DNA of 64,000 nucleotides from Mobilitalea torta (GCF_050433395.1 NZ_JBNPXH010000003.1:404897-468896), one strand, 5' to 3'. Counted from the stretch's first letter, positions 1-8,679 are shown. Numbers and translations are program-made. The notes: generated by a model from the sequence alone, not told the origin.

Positions 1-758
1 GAAATGCCGGCAGGGCCAATGAAGTGGCGGAGACGGTCAGGCGGAATGCGGAGCAGGGGAATGTTCAGATGCAGGAGATGCTAAAGGCAATGGAGGATAT
101 CAACAGCTCCTCTACCAATATCTCCAAGGTCATCCGGGTTATAGAAGATATTGCGTTCCAGACCAATATACTGGCGCTGAATGCGGCGGTGGAAGCGGCA
201 AGGGCCGGTCAGCACGGCAAGGGCTTTGCGGTAGTTGCCGATGAGGTCCGGAGTCTGGCGGCGCGTTCGGCGAGTGCGGCGAAGGAGACCACGGATATGA
301 TCGAAGGTTCTATCCGGAAGGCGGAAGGCGGCTCCAGAATCGCCGGAGAGACGGCTAAAGCGCTGGGAAGAATTGTGGACGGTGTGGAAGAGGTTGCGTC
401 TCTGATCAGCGATATCGCCGTGGCTTCCAATGAGCAGGCCTTGGGAATACAGCAGATCAGCCAGGGTGTGATGCAGGTATCCCAGGGGATAGCCACCACC
501 TCGGCTACGGCGGAGGAAAGTGCGGCAGCCAGTGAACAGCTGTCAAGCCAGGCATCTGTTTTGAAAGAGACAGTGAGTAAATATAAGCTTACCAGGGGGA
601 AGGACCCGGGGAGAAGAAACCATGAGTTGAACCCGGAAGTTCTAAGGAGGCTTGAAAGCAGAGGAACCAAAGAAAGCGGTGAGAAGGCCGCCGGAACCGG
701 GGAATATGTCAAATCAGCAATTACATTAACTGATAATAGGGATTTCGGCAAGTATTAG
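1..758 (+). CDS. Methyl-accepting chemotaxis protein, C-terminal part (cut by window start)
   Basis: This is the cytoplasmic signalling end of a chemoreceptor that controls CheA. The reading frame is open from base 3 (N-A-G-R-A-N-E-V-A-E), so the GTG at 24 is internal and the real start lies before the window. The conserved hairpin tip is present (DIAFQTNILALNAAVEAARAG followed by GKGFAVVADEVRSLA), flanked by Ala/Glu-rich heptads of the coiled coil. After the coiled coil comes a charged tail of about 50 residues that ends without a CheR-docking pentapeptide. The sensor and membrane parts are not in view. It lies 57 bases before cheA, so it probably belongs to the same operon. Family identity is certain; the ligand cannot be told. 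Confidence 0.93.
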   Translation, partial: NAGRANEVAETVRRNAEQGNVQMQEMLKAMEDINSSSTNISKVIRVIEDIAFQTNILALNAAVEAARAGQHGKGFAVVADEVRSLAARSASAAKETTDMIEGSIRKAEGGSRIAGETAKALGRIVDGVEEVASLISDIAVASNEQALGIQQISQGVMQVSQGIATTSATAEESAAASEQLSSQASVLKETVSKYKLTRGKDPGRRNHELNPEVLRRLESRGTKESGEKAAGTGEYVKSAITLTDNRDFGKY

Positions 759-815
759 CAGCACTGATCCACAGCGACGATTAACAGAATGAAAATAAAG
801 AAGGAGGGAAAATGA

Positions 816-2969
816 ATGTCAGATCAATTTTCCGCGGAACCATTATTAGAAATGTACTTGTTTGAAACTTCCCAGCTATTAGAGCAATTGGAACAATCCA
901 TTCTTTCGGGTGAGAAGGAAAGCGGTTATTCTGAGGATTCCATCAATGAAATTTTCCGGATTATGCATACAATTAAAGGTTCATCGGCGATGATGTTATT
1001 TGACGGCATTACCAAGCTGGCTCATTCCATGGAGGATCTGTTCTTCTATATCCGTAAGGATTCGCCGGAACAGATTAATTTATCGGCTCTTTCCGATCTG
1101 GTATTGGAAGGAGTTGACTTTATGAAGACCGAGGTAGACAAAATCAAGAATGGAAATCAGGCCGACGGCGTTGCGGAGGAACTGGTCGCTGAAATCAAGG
1201 CATTTCTTGCAGAATTGAAAAGCAGGAATATGGATGCGGCGGGAACAGCACCGGTCAAAGCAGCGGAAGCCGCAGCCGCCGATGCGTTGGGACGGAAGCA
1301 GGCGGAGAGTACCGGAACAGCAGCAAAAGCCGGGGAGGCTTTCGTCCGAACGGCTGATACCCTGAGGAACGGCAGTGAGTATATACTGCCGGCCAGATAC
1401 GCCTATAAGGCGATTGTTCACTTTGATGAGGGCTGTGAGATGGAGAACATCCGCGCCTATACCATTATTCATCATATGAAGGGCTTTGTCAGGGAGCTGT
1501 TCTATGTTCCGGCAGATATCATAGACAGTGATGAAAGCGTTGATGTGATTCGCAAAAACGGTTTTCAGATCTATTGCAAGACGGATAAGGATTATAAGGA
1601 AATGCATGAATTCTTCATGCAGACTATCTTTTTAAAGGATATAGAGCTGACGCAGCTGGAGGGGAACACGAAGCTGGCTCAGTTTACCGGGTCGGGCGAG
1701 GCAAATGCTTCCGTTGATCTATCATCGATTCAGAAGGAAGCCGGGGAAAACGGTAAGGCGGCCAGACCGGAGCATCATGAAATGAGTGCGGTTTCCGGAA
1801 GCTCCGCCCAGAGTATCATCAGCGTCAGCGTAACGAAGCTGGATAAGCTGATGGACATGGTTGGAGAGATGGTAATCGCAGAGGCTATGGTAATCCAGAA
1901 CCCGGATCTTAAGGGGCTTCAGCTGAATAATTTTTCCAAGGCAGCAAATCAACTGAATAAAATAACCAGTGAAATTCAGGATATGGTAATGTCCATCCGG
2001 ATGGTTGCCCTGTCCGCCACCTTTATCAAGATGCACCGGATTGTCCGGGATATGTGCAAGAAGCTGGATAAGGATGTGAGGCTGGAGATTATCGGCGAGG
2101 AGACAGAGGTAGATAAAAACATTATCGAACATATCTCCGACCCGCTGATGCACCTGGTCCGCAACTGTGTTGATCACGGTATTGAGACCGTGCAGGAGCG
2201 GCTGGCAAAGGGCAAGGAGCGTACGGGAACCATTACGCTGGAAGCGAAGAATGCCGGCGGAGATGTTCTTATTATTGTCAGGGATGACGGTAAAGGGCTG
2301 GATCGGGAGAAGATTCTCCGCAAGGCCAGGGAGAATAAGCTCCTGATGAAGAATGAAGAGGATATGACGGATAAGGAGATCTATAATCTGATTTTGCTTC
2401 CCGGCTTTTCCACTAAGGAAAAGGTGACGGAGTTCTCCGGCAGGGGAGTAGGAATGGATGTGGTATCCAAGAATATTGAGGCGGTGGGCGGAGCTCTGTC
2501 CGTGGACAGCATCATGGATAAGGGAACGGCAATCACCCTGAAGATTCCTCTGACCCTTGCCATTATTGACGGCATGAACATCAAGGTGGGAAAGTCCAGG
2601 TATACCCTGCCTACCATATCCATCAAGGAATCCTTCCGTCCTAAGGAATCAGATATCATTTATGACCCGGACGGCAATGAAATGATTATGGTGAGAGGGG
2701 AATGCTATGCCATACGCCGCCTTCATGAGCTGTATAAGGTCAAGACGGACATTACAAAGTTCTCCGAGGGCATTATCATTATGGTAGAGCAGGATGAGAA
2801 GACCACTTGCATCTTTGCCGATGAGCTGCTGGGCCAGCAGCAGGTGGTAGTGAAGGCGCTGCCTCAATACATTCTGAACTTTAAGAAGCTGAAGGGACTT
2901 GCCGGCTGTACCCTGCTGGGAGACGGCAGTATCAGTCTTATTCTGGATATTGCAAGGATGTTTAATTGA
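816..2969 (+). CDS. cheA: Chemotaxis histidine kinase CheA
   Basis: CheA autophosphorylates and passes phosphate to CheY and CheB. Domains in order over 717 residues: an HPt (P1) domain with the phosphorylated His51 in IMHTIKGSS; a variable Ala-rich linker (about 135-190); a P2-like domain (about 195-290); the dimerisation helices (about 335-400); an ATPase domain with HLVRNCVDHGIE, VRDDGKGLD and SGRGVGMDVV; and a C-terminal CheW-like domain. The start ATG at 816 follows the ribosome site AAGGAGGGA (800-809). Another ATG at 812 is in a different frame. It is followed at short distances by cheW, cheY, cheR and cheB. Length and motifs are normal for the family. Confidence 0.97.
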   Translation: MSDQFSAEPLLEMYLFETSQLLEQLEQSILSGEKESGYSEDSINEIFRIMHTIKGSSAMMLFDGITKLAHSMEDLFFYIRKDSPEQINLSALSDLVLEGVDFMKTEVDKIKNGNQADGVAEELVAEIKAFLAELKSRNMDAAGTAPVKAAEAAAADALGRKQAESTGTAAKAGEAFVRTADTLRNGSEYILPARYAYKAIVHFDEGCEMENIRAYTIIHHMKGFVRELFYVPADIIDSDESVDVIRKNGFQIYCKTDKDYKEMHEFFMQTIFLKDIELTQLEGNTKLAQFTGSGEANASVDLSSIQKEAGENGKAARPEHHEMSAVSGSSAQSIISVSVTKLDKLMDMVGEMVIAEAMVIQNPDLKGLQLNNFSKAANQLNKITSEIQDMVMSIRMVALSATFIKMHRIVRDMCKKLDKDVRLEIIGEETEVDKNIIEHISDPLMHLVRNCVDHGIETVQERLAKGKERTGTITLEAKNAGGDVLIIVRDDGKGLDREKILRKARENKLLMKNEEDMTDKEIYNLILLPGFSTKEKVTEFSGRGVGMDVVSKNIEAVGGALSVDSIMDKGTAITLKIPLTLAIIDGMNIKVGKSRYTLPTISIKESFRPKESDIIYDPDGNEMIMVRGECYAIRRLHELYKVKTDITKFSEGIIIMVEQDEKTTCIFADELLGQQQVVVKALPQYILNFKKLKGLAGCTLLGDGSISLILDIARMFN

Positions 2970-3005
2970 TCTGTTTACAGTGATGAGGAAGGAGAGGAAA
3001 ATATA

Positions 3006-3476
3006 ATGGCGGAAGTTTATGATAGTTTAAATGAGGAAGATACCCAGAAGGACCGGTACCTTACCTTCCTGGTCGGCAGCGAATGTTATGGAATTGAGAT
3101 CAGACATGTGACAGAGATCATCAGCCTGCAGGCTATTACAGAGATTCCGGAGCTGCCGGAGTATGTTCGGGGAATTATTAATTTAAGAGGGAAGATTATC
3201 CCTGTTATGGATATCAGGCTGCGTTTCAAAAAAGATGTGCTGGAATATACGGAGCGAACCTGTATTGTTGTAATTGATATCAATGATATCTCCATCGGCC
3301 TGATTGTGGATGAGGTGACAGAAGTTCTGACCATACCGGAGGAGGATATTGTCGACCCGCCCCAGATGAACCGGGAGGCGGAAAATCGTTATATTCGCAA
3401 AATCGGCAAGGCTGGCGGAACGGTCAAGCTCCTTTTAGATTGTGAAAGGCTTTTGGAAGAGAATGATGCGGGATAG
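3006..3476 (+). CDS. cheW: Chemotaxis coupling protein CheW
   Basis: CheW is the small cytoplasmic adaptor that links chemoreceptors to CheA. The 156-residue product has the CheW signature: YLTFLVGSECYGIEI near the start, the EIPELPEYVRGIINLRG loop (about residues 48-64), and the GLIVDEVTEVL strand (about 99-109). A ribosome site (GGAGAGG) lies just before the ATG. It sits 36 bases after cheA and 9 bases before cheY, which supports one transcript. Nothing unusual was seen. Confidence 0.96.
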   Translation: MAEVYDSLNEEDTQKDRYLTFLVGSECYGIEIRHVTEIISLQAITEIPELPEYVRGIINLRGKIIPVMDIRLRFKKDVLEYTERTCIVVIDINDISIGLIVDEVTEVLTIPEEDIVDPPQMNREAENRYIRKIGKAGGTVKLLLDCERLLEENDAG

Positions 3477-3485
3477 GAGTAAGGT

Positions 3486-3842
3486 ATGAGGAGAGTATTG
3501 GTTGTTGACGATGCAGCATTTATGAGAATGGCGATTCGGAATGTTTTGATCAAGTATGACTTTATAGTAGACGAGGCAGAGAACGGGCGGATCGGATTGC
3601 AAAGGTACAAGGAGCTCAGGCCGAACATTGTGACGATGGATATCACCATGCCGGATATGACCGGCCTGGAAGCATTGAAGGAGATCATGGCCTTTGATCC
3701 CGAAGCCAAGGTGGTAATGGTTTCTGCGATGGGCCAGGAGAGTATGGTGATGGAGGCGATACAGAATGGTGCCAAATCCTTTATTGTCAAGCCCTTTAAG
3801 GAGGATCATGTGATTCAGACCCTGAATAAGATCTTGCATTAG
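3486..3842 (+). CDS. cheY: Chemotaxis response regulator CheY
   Basis: A single receiver domain of 118 residues with no output domain, as expected for the flagellar motor switch regulator CheY. The acid pocket is Asp8/Asp9, the phosphorylated residue is Asp52 (TMDITMPDMTG), and Ser80 and Lys102 (FIVKPF) complete the active site. The gene starts 9 bases after cheW. No CheC, CheX or CheZ phosphatase gene is visible nearby. Confidence 0.95.
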   Translation: MRRVLVVDDAAFMRMAIRNVLIKYDFIVDEAENGRIGLQRYKELRPNIVTMDITMPDMTGLEALKEIMAFDPEAKVVMVSAMGQESMVMEAIQNGAKSFIVKPFKEDHVIQTLNKILH

Positions 3843-3873
3843 GCTGAGCCTGAACAATTAGAGGAGAGCAGTT

Positions 3874-4689
3874 TTGATTACTATTACCAAAAAAGAATTT
3901 GACCAATTATCAACCTATATTAAGACAAACTATGGCATCTATCTGAAGCCGGAGAAAGAGACCCTGGTTATTGGAAGGCTCCAGAACGAGCTGCTTCAAA
4001 AAGGCTTTAAAAACTTTACCGAATATTATGACTATGTGATTAAGGATACCACCGGTGCGGCGGTCTCTACCTTGCTGGATAAAATAACTACAAACCATAC
4101 TTTTTTTATGAGGGAGGCGGATCACTTTGCTTATTTTAAGGAAGTCGTCCTTCCTTATCTTTCTGCCGCTGTGACGGACCGGGATCTGCGCATCTGGTGC
4201 GCCGGCTGCTCCAGCGGAGAAGAACCCTATACCCTGGCTATGATTTTGGATGAATATTTCGGCAGGGACAAGATGTACTGGGATGCCAAGATATTGGCTA
4301 CGGATATCTCCAACAAGGTGCTGGAGGAAGCCAAACGAGGCGTATACAGCAATAAGGAGCTGGAGACTCTGCCTGCCAAGTGGAGAAGTAATTATACAAT
4401 AAAGCAGGACAATGAGAACTCGGTGATTACAGAGAAGCTTCGCAATGAGGTGATTTTCGGAAAATTCAACCTCATGGAACCGGTCTTTCCCTTCCGGAAG
4501 AAATTTCATACGATCTTCTGCAGGAATGTAATGATCTATTTTGATGAGAAGACAAAGAATGAGCTGGTGAATAAATATTATGACTTTATGGAGTCCGGGG
4601 GTTATCTGTTTATTGGGCATTCCGAATCGTTAAATCGCGAAGCAACCCGGTTCCGATATGTACAGCCGGCGATCTACAGAAAAATGTAA
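3874..4689 (+). CDS. cheR: Chemoreceptor glutamate methyltransferase CheR
   Basis: CheR methylates glutamates of chemoreceptors with S-adenosylmethionine. The 271-residue protein has the N-terminal all-helical domain with TTNHTFFMRE (about 72-81), then the SAM-binding motif CAGCSSGEEPYTLA (109-122), and later CRNVMIYFD. The start is a TTG at 3874 preceded by GAGGAG at 3861; no in-frame ATG lies nearby. The length is normal. It is the fourth gene of the che operon and precedes cheB, its demethylating partner. Confidence 0.95.
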   Translation: MITITKKEFDQLSTYIKTNYGIYLKPEKETLVIGRLQNELLQKGFKNFTEYYDYVIKDTTGAAVSTLLDKITTNHTFFMREADHFAYFKEVVLPYLSAAVTDRDLRIWCAGCSSGEEPYTLAMILDEYFGRDKMYWDAKILATDISNKVLEEAKRGVYSNKELETLPAKWRSNYTIKQDNENSVITEKLRNEVIFGKFNLMEPVFPFRKKFHTIFCRNVMIYFDEKTKNELVNKYYDFMESGGYLFIGHSESLNREATRFRYVQPAIYRKM

Positions 4690-4706
4690 ACAGGGGGAAC
4701 TGTTTG

Positions 4707-5723
4707 ATGCCAAAAAAAATAAAAGTTCTTATCGTTGATGACAGCATGCTGTTCCGGGAAGTGCTGCTGCGGGGGCTATCCTCTGATTCGGAGATGGAGG
4801 TTGTGGCAGCAGCCAGTGACCCTTACGATGCCAGGGATAAGATAATTTCTGCAAAACCGGATGTTATGACTTGTGATGTTGAGATGCCTAAGATGAACGG
4901 CATAGAATTTATACGGAGGCTGATGCCTCAGTATCCCCTGCCGATTATTGTGGTCAGCTCTGCTTCGGGAACCGTGTTTGATGCCATGAATGCGGGGGCT
5001 GTGGACTTTGTCGGAAAACCGAATATGTCCTCCGCCAGCAGCGTGGAGAACTTTATTAATGAGCTGATCACTAAGATCAGGATAGCTGCGCACGCAAAGG
5101 TACACAGTCGGGAAGCTGGTTCCGCCAGGAATGTTGTTAGCAAGGGGATCGCCGGAAAGGGAAAAATAATAGCGATTGGAGCTTCCACCGGGGGAACGGA
5201 GGCCATTTTCTCCATTCTGAAGAACCTGCCGAAGGATGTCCCCGGAATTGTTATTGTCCAGCATATTCCTCCCAACTTCTCCCGGATGTTTGCAGACCGG
5301 CTGAATCAGACGACGAATCTGTCCGTGAAGGAAGCCAGATCCGGGGATTATGCGGAGCAGGGACAGGTTCTTATTGCGCCGGGGGATCAGCATATGATCG
5401 TCCGCAGAATCGGAGACCGGTATAAGGTGGAGTGCTACGCGGGAGAGAAGGTGAACGGGCACTGTCCGTCTGTGGATGTATTGTTTGAGTCTGCGGCCAG
5501 GGAAGCCGGAAGCAACGCGGTGGGCGTTATTCTTACGGGAATGGGCTATGACGGTGCCAAGGGCCTGCTGGCCATGCGGAAGATGGGCGCCAGAACCATC
5601 GGCCAGGATGAACAGTCCAGCGTCGTATATGGAATGCCCAAGGTGGCATTTAATATCGGAGCGGTGGAGAAGCAGACCTCTCTGGATAATGTGGCGTATT
5701 CCATCTGCCAGATGCTGGGCTGA
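4707..5723 (+). CDS. cheB: Chemotaxis glutamate methylesterase CheB
   Basis: CheB removes methyl groups from (and deamidates) chemoreceptors when phosphorylated by CheA. The N-terminal receiver has Asp11/Asp12 and the phospho-acceptor Asp57 (TCDVEMPKMNG). The C-terminal esterase has the Ser160-His186-Asp282 triad in GASTGG, VQHIPP and GMGYDGAKG. I chose the ATG at 4707 (338 aa), which is well spaced from GGGGGA at 4692-4697. A TTG one codon earlier is possible. It closes the visible che operon; cheC and cheD do not follow. Confidence 0.95.
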   Translation: MPKKIKVLIVDDSMLFREVLLRGLSSDSEMEVVAAASDPYDARDKIISAKPDVMTCDVEMPKMNGIEFIRRLMPQYPLPIIVVSSASGTVFDAMNAGAVDFVGKPNMSSASSVENFINELITKIRIAAHAKVHSREAGSARNVVSKGIAGKGKIIAIGASTGGTEAIFSILKNLPKDVPGIVIVQHIPPNFSRMFADRLNQTTNLSVKEARSGDYAEQGQVLIAPGDQHMIVRRIGDRYKVECYAGEKVNGHCPSVDVLFESAAREAGSNAVGVILTGMGYDGAKGLLAMRKMGARTIGQDEQSSVVYGMPKVAFNIGAVEKQTSLDNVAYSICQMLG

Positions 5724-5836
5724 GGAATGTATTTATAAACAATATAGAAATCATAAAGCGGCAGGAGGGAATAGGGTGGTAAAATCAAGAAGAAACGTTC
5801 ATCTAAGTAATTGATCCGATAATCGAAAGGAGTATT

Positions 5837-5938
5837 TTGTTGAACGTTGAATTGAAAGAAAATGTGATACCTTGCCTGAATGACTTAACGGATAATGAAC
5901 CTAAAACAAAAGCTTTTGAAATGGGAAATCAACAATAA
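5837..5938 (+). CDS. Possible very small ORF after cheB (33 aa)
   Basis: A TTG-started ORF of 33 codons (LLNVELKENVIPCLNDLT...) follows a good ribosome site (AAAGGAG, about 5825-5831). Just before it, a 12-codon ORF starting with GTG at 5776 (MVKSRRNVHLSN) also has a strong ribosome site (AGGAGGG). I do not recognise either product. They could be the start of a decayed gene that once ended the che operon, or chance ORFs. The stretch 5724-6108 holds no other gene candidate. Confidence 0.22.
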   Translation: MLNVELKENVIPCLNDLTDNEPKTKAFEMGNQQ

Positions 5939-5960
5939 GATGCGGCAGAGCGAACGGAAT

Positions 5961-6011
5961 AATAAGAACCGGAGGGAAAATCCAGGATGGGTTTTCTCTC
6001 CGGTTCTTATA
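5961..6011. terminator. Hairpin between convergent genes
   Basis: A 13-bp stem (ATAAGAACCGGAG at 5962-5974 with its complement at 5998-6010) encloses a 23-base loop. It lies between the plus-strand che operon and the end of the minus-strand AraC-type gene, the usual place for a two-way terminator. No good T-run follows on either strand, so termination is only inferred. Confidence 0.45.
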
Positions 6012-6108
6012 TGACGAGTAAGAGGAACGGCTTGCTCCGGTAATGATATATAGCCGAAAGCCAATTCCTTCTCCGGAAAGGATTTTATATCTGTAATTTT
6101 CCTCCAGG

Positions 6109-6954
6109 TTATCCCTTCATAACAGGTATCCATACCTCATATTGCGCATTATTCGGATCAGCGTTTAAATAAACCTCGATATCTGGTGCGTTGGCATATT
6201 CGTAGCCGGAAGAGGGCAGCCACTCTGTTACGATGCGCTGCTCCAGCTCCTGAATGGACTGGCTGGGTCCCGTACCGGGAAAAATCGCCCATGTAGCAGC
6301 CGGAACCAGATACTCCTCCAGGGCTTCCTCGACGAGCAGGGAGCTGGAGACAGCAATAAAATACTTCCATTCTTCTTTATCATTGCAGGTGCTTACCCCC
6401 AGAAGCCCCATGGGGGGATGATTCATCAAGGATGCCAGCTTCGGCAGGGTTCCGTCCATAACAGCCTTCTGCCACATCTGCGGGACAATGGTAAAATTCT
6501 TTTCAATCTCCCTGTATAGGGGCTGGGACACGCCAACGATGCGAAAGGCTTCTTTCTCTTCCATGCGGTAATTCAATTCCTCCACTCCTTTGATGGTTAT
6601 TTTGAAACTGATGGGCGGGTATGATTTCATTGGACTCCCTTCCTTTTTAGCCAGTGACGGCGCAATGTTATGTATGCTTTGGAAAGCACGGTTAAAGGCT
6701 GTGGGAGAAGTATAGCCATACTTCATGGCAACATCAATAATCTTCTCACCGCTTTGCAGGTCTGCTGCTGCCAGGGACATGCGCCTGCGGCGGATATATT
6801 CGGAGAGAGGAATATTTGCCATATAGGCAAACATTCTTTAAAAATGATAAGTGGAACAACAAGCAACCTTAGCAACCTGTTCATAGTCAATTTCTTCCGT
6901 AAGATGTTCTTCAATATAACGGATGGCGTTATTCAGACGATCAATCCATTCCAT
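6109..6954 (-). pseudogene. AraC-family regulator with GyrI-like effector domain, broken by an in-frame stop
   Basis: The intact frame begins at the ATG at 6954 (MEWIDRLNNAIRYIEEHLTE), with a good ribosome site GAAGGAG just upstream. It runs through the first helix-turn-helix (QVAKVACCSTYHF) into an in-frame TAA at 6838-6840. After the stop the same frame continues as RMFAYMANIPLSEYIRRRR, the second half of the AraC DNA-binding domain, then a GyrI-like effector-binding domain to 6109. Relatives normally read HFQRMF at this place, so a single C-to-T change of CAA or CAG explains the stop. The ATG at 6834, four bases after the stop, might allow restart, but that product would lack the first helix-turn-helix. 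A sequencing error is possible. Confidence 0.88.
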
Positions 6955-7035
6955 GCAATTCACTCCTTCAGTTCTTTTTTATTTTATCTGTAAGCCTGTC
7001 TTTTGTCCTCTCTTTCCATGCACAAAGAAGAGAGA

Positions 7036-7569
7036 TTAAGCGTCAGTTCCAACCGGCCTTTTACAATACTCAGTCAGTAGGAGAATGGCATCCTTTGAAG
7101 AATAATCGTATGATTGCTGTACCATCCGGTATGCCTCACTGTCTTCACCCTCGGTCTTTTTCAGCATTTTACGGAAAAGAGCCATCATTAATTTACCGGT
7201 GAAGCTCATCCTTTCATAGCATAGGCCGCTTTGCAGATAAAAGATATTCCCTTTGTTTAATTCCTCCTCTGTGAAATTCCTCTTCAAGGCATTCTCTATA
7301 TCGGGAGCACCGGGCGGAGTAGCACCGGTGGCAAAGATGGCGACCTTTTTCCCGTGAAGCTTTGGCAGCTCTCCCTTAAACCATTTCAAACCGTTAATCA
7401 TTCCGGCATAAAGGCCGCCGCCAAAGATTATGATGTCGTAATCCTCAAGAGAAATGCGTTTGCCTTCAGAATAGGGGATGGACACGCAATTCAATTCCTC
7501 ACCAATCCATTGGGCATATTTCTTTGTAAAACCGGTTTTGCTCTTGTATATTACCACTGCTTTTTGCAT
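7036..7569 (-). CDS. Flavodoxin-domain protein
   Basis: A 177-residue cytoplasmic protein with a flavodoxin-like FMN fold: YKSKTGFTKKYAQWIGEEL (phosphate loop, about 8-26), DYDIIIFGGGLYAGMINGL (about 43-61) and VAIFATGATPPGAP. It resembles the flavodoxin/HemG-like group found beside TetR regulators in clostridia. The exact redox partner is unknown. Its ATG at 7569 lies 1 base after the stop of the tetR-type gene, and its ribosome site (GGAGGAG) is inside that gene's last codons. The two are therefore transcribed and probably translated together. Confidence 0.85.
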   Translation of the reverse strand: MQKAVVIYKSKTGFTKKYAQWIGEELNCVSIPYSEGKRISLEDYDIIIFGGGLYAGMINGLKWFKGELPKLHGKKVAIFATGATPPGAPDIENALKRNFTEEELNKGNIFYLQSGLCYERMSFTGKLMMALFRKMLKKTEGEDSEAYRMVQQSYDYSSKDAILLLTEYCKRPVGTDA

Positions 7570-7570
7570 C

Positions 7571-8143
7571 TTATTTCTCCTCCTGCTTTCTTAAAATTTG
7601 GTTTAAAAAGGCTTCATAAGCTGTCTCTAACTGTTCTGCAATCTCCTCAGGGGGAATGCCGGGAGAGGTGCTGGTCAGAATGGTACCAATCCCTACGTTG
7701 AAGATCAGCATCCTCGTATGCAATTCCCGGGCATCCGTCTTACTGATATGCAATGCATCCGCAATAAGCTCTGCGGTATCCGGATTAGCTTCACTTTGAT
7801 ACAGACCGTCCAGTGACGCAATATTATCTCTCTGGCGCAATACATACATTTTGAATATTCCCGGCTCCTCCCTGGCAAGCCGGACATAGGCATAGCCGGT
7901 GCTGCGAAATAAATCATCTTTGTCAATACGGGCTTTAATATATTCCCTGGTAAAAACAGCGGCCTGTTCTTCCAGATCCTTGCGCAGACCCTCCATATTG
8001 CTGAAGTAGCTGTAAATCGGCTGTACCGAGCAGCCAATTTTCCGGGCGATATTTTTGACTAATACCTGTTCTGTGCCGCCCTCCCTCATGAGCTCAAAAG
8101 CAGCACTTATTACGATTTCTTTTGTGATCCTTTGTTTTGGCAT
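7571..8143 (-). CDS. TetR/AcrR-family transcriptional regulator
   Basis: A 190-residue repressor with an N-terminal helix-turn-helix (ITKEIVISAAFELMREGGTEQVLVKNIARKIG, then PIYSYFSNMEGLRKDL) and a C-terminal ligand-binding domain ending LETAYEAFLNQILRKQ. It is the first gene of a two-gene unit with the flavodoxin. The palindromic pair at 8170-8218 just upstream overlaps its predicted promoter, so self-repression is likely. The ligand is unknown. Confidence 0.92.
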   Translation of the reverse strand: MPKQRITKEIVISAAFELMREGGTEQVLVKNIARKIGCSVQPIYSYFSNMEGLRKDLEEQAAVFTREYIKARIDKDDLFRSTGYAYVRLAREEPGIFKMYVLRQRDNIASLDGLYQSEANPDTAELIADALHISKTDARELHTRMLIFNVGIGTILTSTSPGIPPEEIAEQLETAYEAFLNQILRKQEEK

Positions 8144-8169
8144 AATACAACACCTACCTTTTAAGACAA

Positions 8170-8218
8170 ATCAAATAAACTGTTTATATAAATGAGTTAT
8201 ATAAACAGTTTATTTGAT
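8170..8218. promoter_or_regulatory. Double palindromic operator for the TetR-type regulator
   Basis: Two 21-base arms (8170-8190 and 8198-8218) are exact reverse complements around a 7-base spacer. Each arm also contains its own 13-base palindrome: ATAAACTGTTTAT at 8175-8187 and ATAAACAGTTTAT at 8201-8213. The centres are 26 bp apart, on about the same face of the helix if two dimers bind. The position, 27 bases before the tetR start and over its -10 box, fits an autoregulatory operator. Confidence 0.8.
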
Positions 8219-8235
8219 ATTTGCTTTTTTGTCAA
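8207..8235 (-). promoter_or_regulatory. Predicted promoter of the tetR-flavodoxin unit
   Basis: On the minus strand TTGACA (8235-8230) is followed by a 17-base spacer and TAAACT (8212-8207). The -35 box is perfect; the -10 box matches 4 of 6. The -10 box lies inside the right half of the operator. Confidence 0.6.
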
Positions 8236-8466
8236 GCTATTTGCATCAATATTTAGTATTTAGAAGAATGGAATAGCGACAGAAGAGAAGAATATAGTCC
8301 CATCTTTGGCAGTTCAAATGCGGAGAAGCGGTGTGCTTGCCATAGGAGAGCTGGTCATCGTGGGAGAGGAACTGCATCTGACTTTCTGGAATTACCCGGT
8401 TAAAAAGATTATGGTTTGCCATTACAAAATATCCTGATATTGCCCTTATGGATGAAGATGCGATAA

Positions 8467-8610
8467 ATAAGGGAAGTAGGCCAACATTACAGAGAACTGG
8501 CGGCACATGGCTCTGATTGTATCAAATGCGGAAGTTGTGAGAGCAAATGTCCGTTTTCCGTCCCCGTAATGGTAAATATGGATAAGGCCGCCGAAATATT
8601 TCAATTGTGA
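8467..8610 (+). pseudogene. Remnant of an aldo/keto reductase, C-terminal iron-sulfur part
   Basis: The open frame reads REVGQHYRELAAHGSDC, then a CxxCxxxxCP-type cluster motif (SDCIKCGSCESKCPFSVPV), then NMDKAAEIFQL and a stop at 8608-8610. This is the typical ending of ferredoxin-like aldo/keto reductases. The frame is closed by a stop at 8464-8466, and the roughly 280 residues of barrel domain that should precede it are missing. The stretch 8246-8466 shows no other recognisable coding sequence. It is an old, mostly deleted gene. Confidence 0.75.
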
Positions 8611-8679
8611 TACAGCACAAGGCTTTATTCAAAGAAATCAATGAACCTGGAGCAGTTGCATGAAATTAGCTGTTGCAGC

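Noticed and set aside
209..751. 180-codon minus-strand ORF over the chemoreceptor gene
   Set aside because: The plus frame encodes the highly conserved chemoreceptor tip; the minus frame is its shadow.
6723..6914. 63-codon minus-strand ORF over the start of the AraC-type gene
   Set aside because: It is out of frame with the regulator's conserved residues, which are continuous in the other frame apart from one stop.
6670..6993. Plus-strand ORF across the AraC-type gene start
   Set aside because: No family resemblance and no ribosome site; shadow of the broken regulator.
8246..8506. Minus-strand ORF of 86 codons between tetR and the riboswitch
   Set aside because: No ribosome site and no recognisable sequence; its end overlaps the aldo/keto reductase remnant, which is clear on the plus strand.
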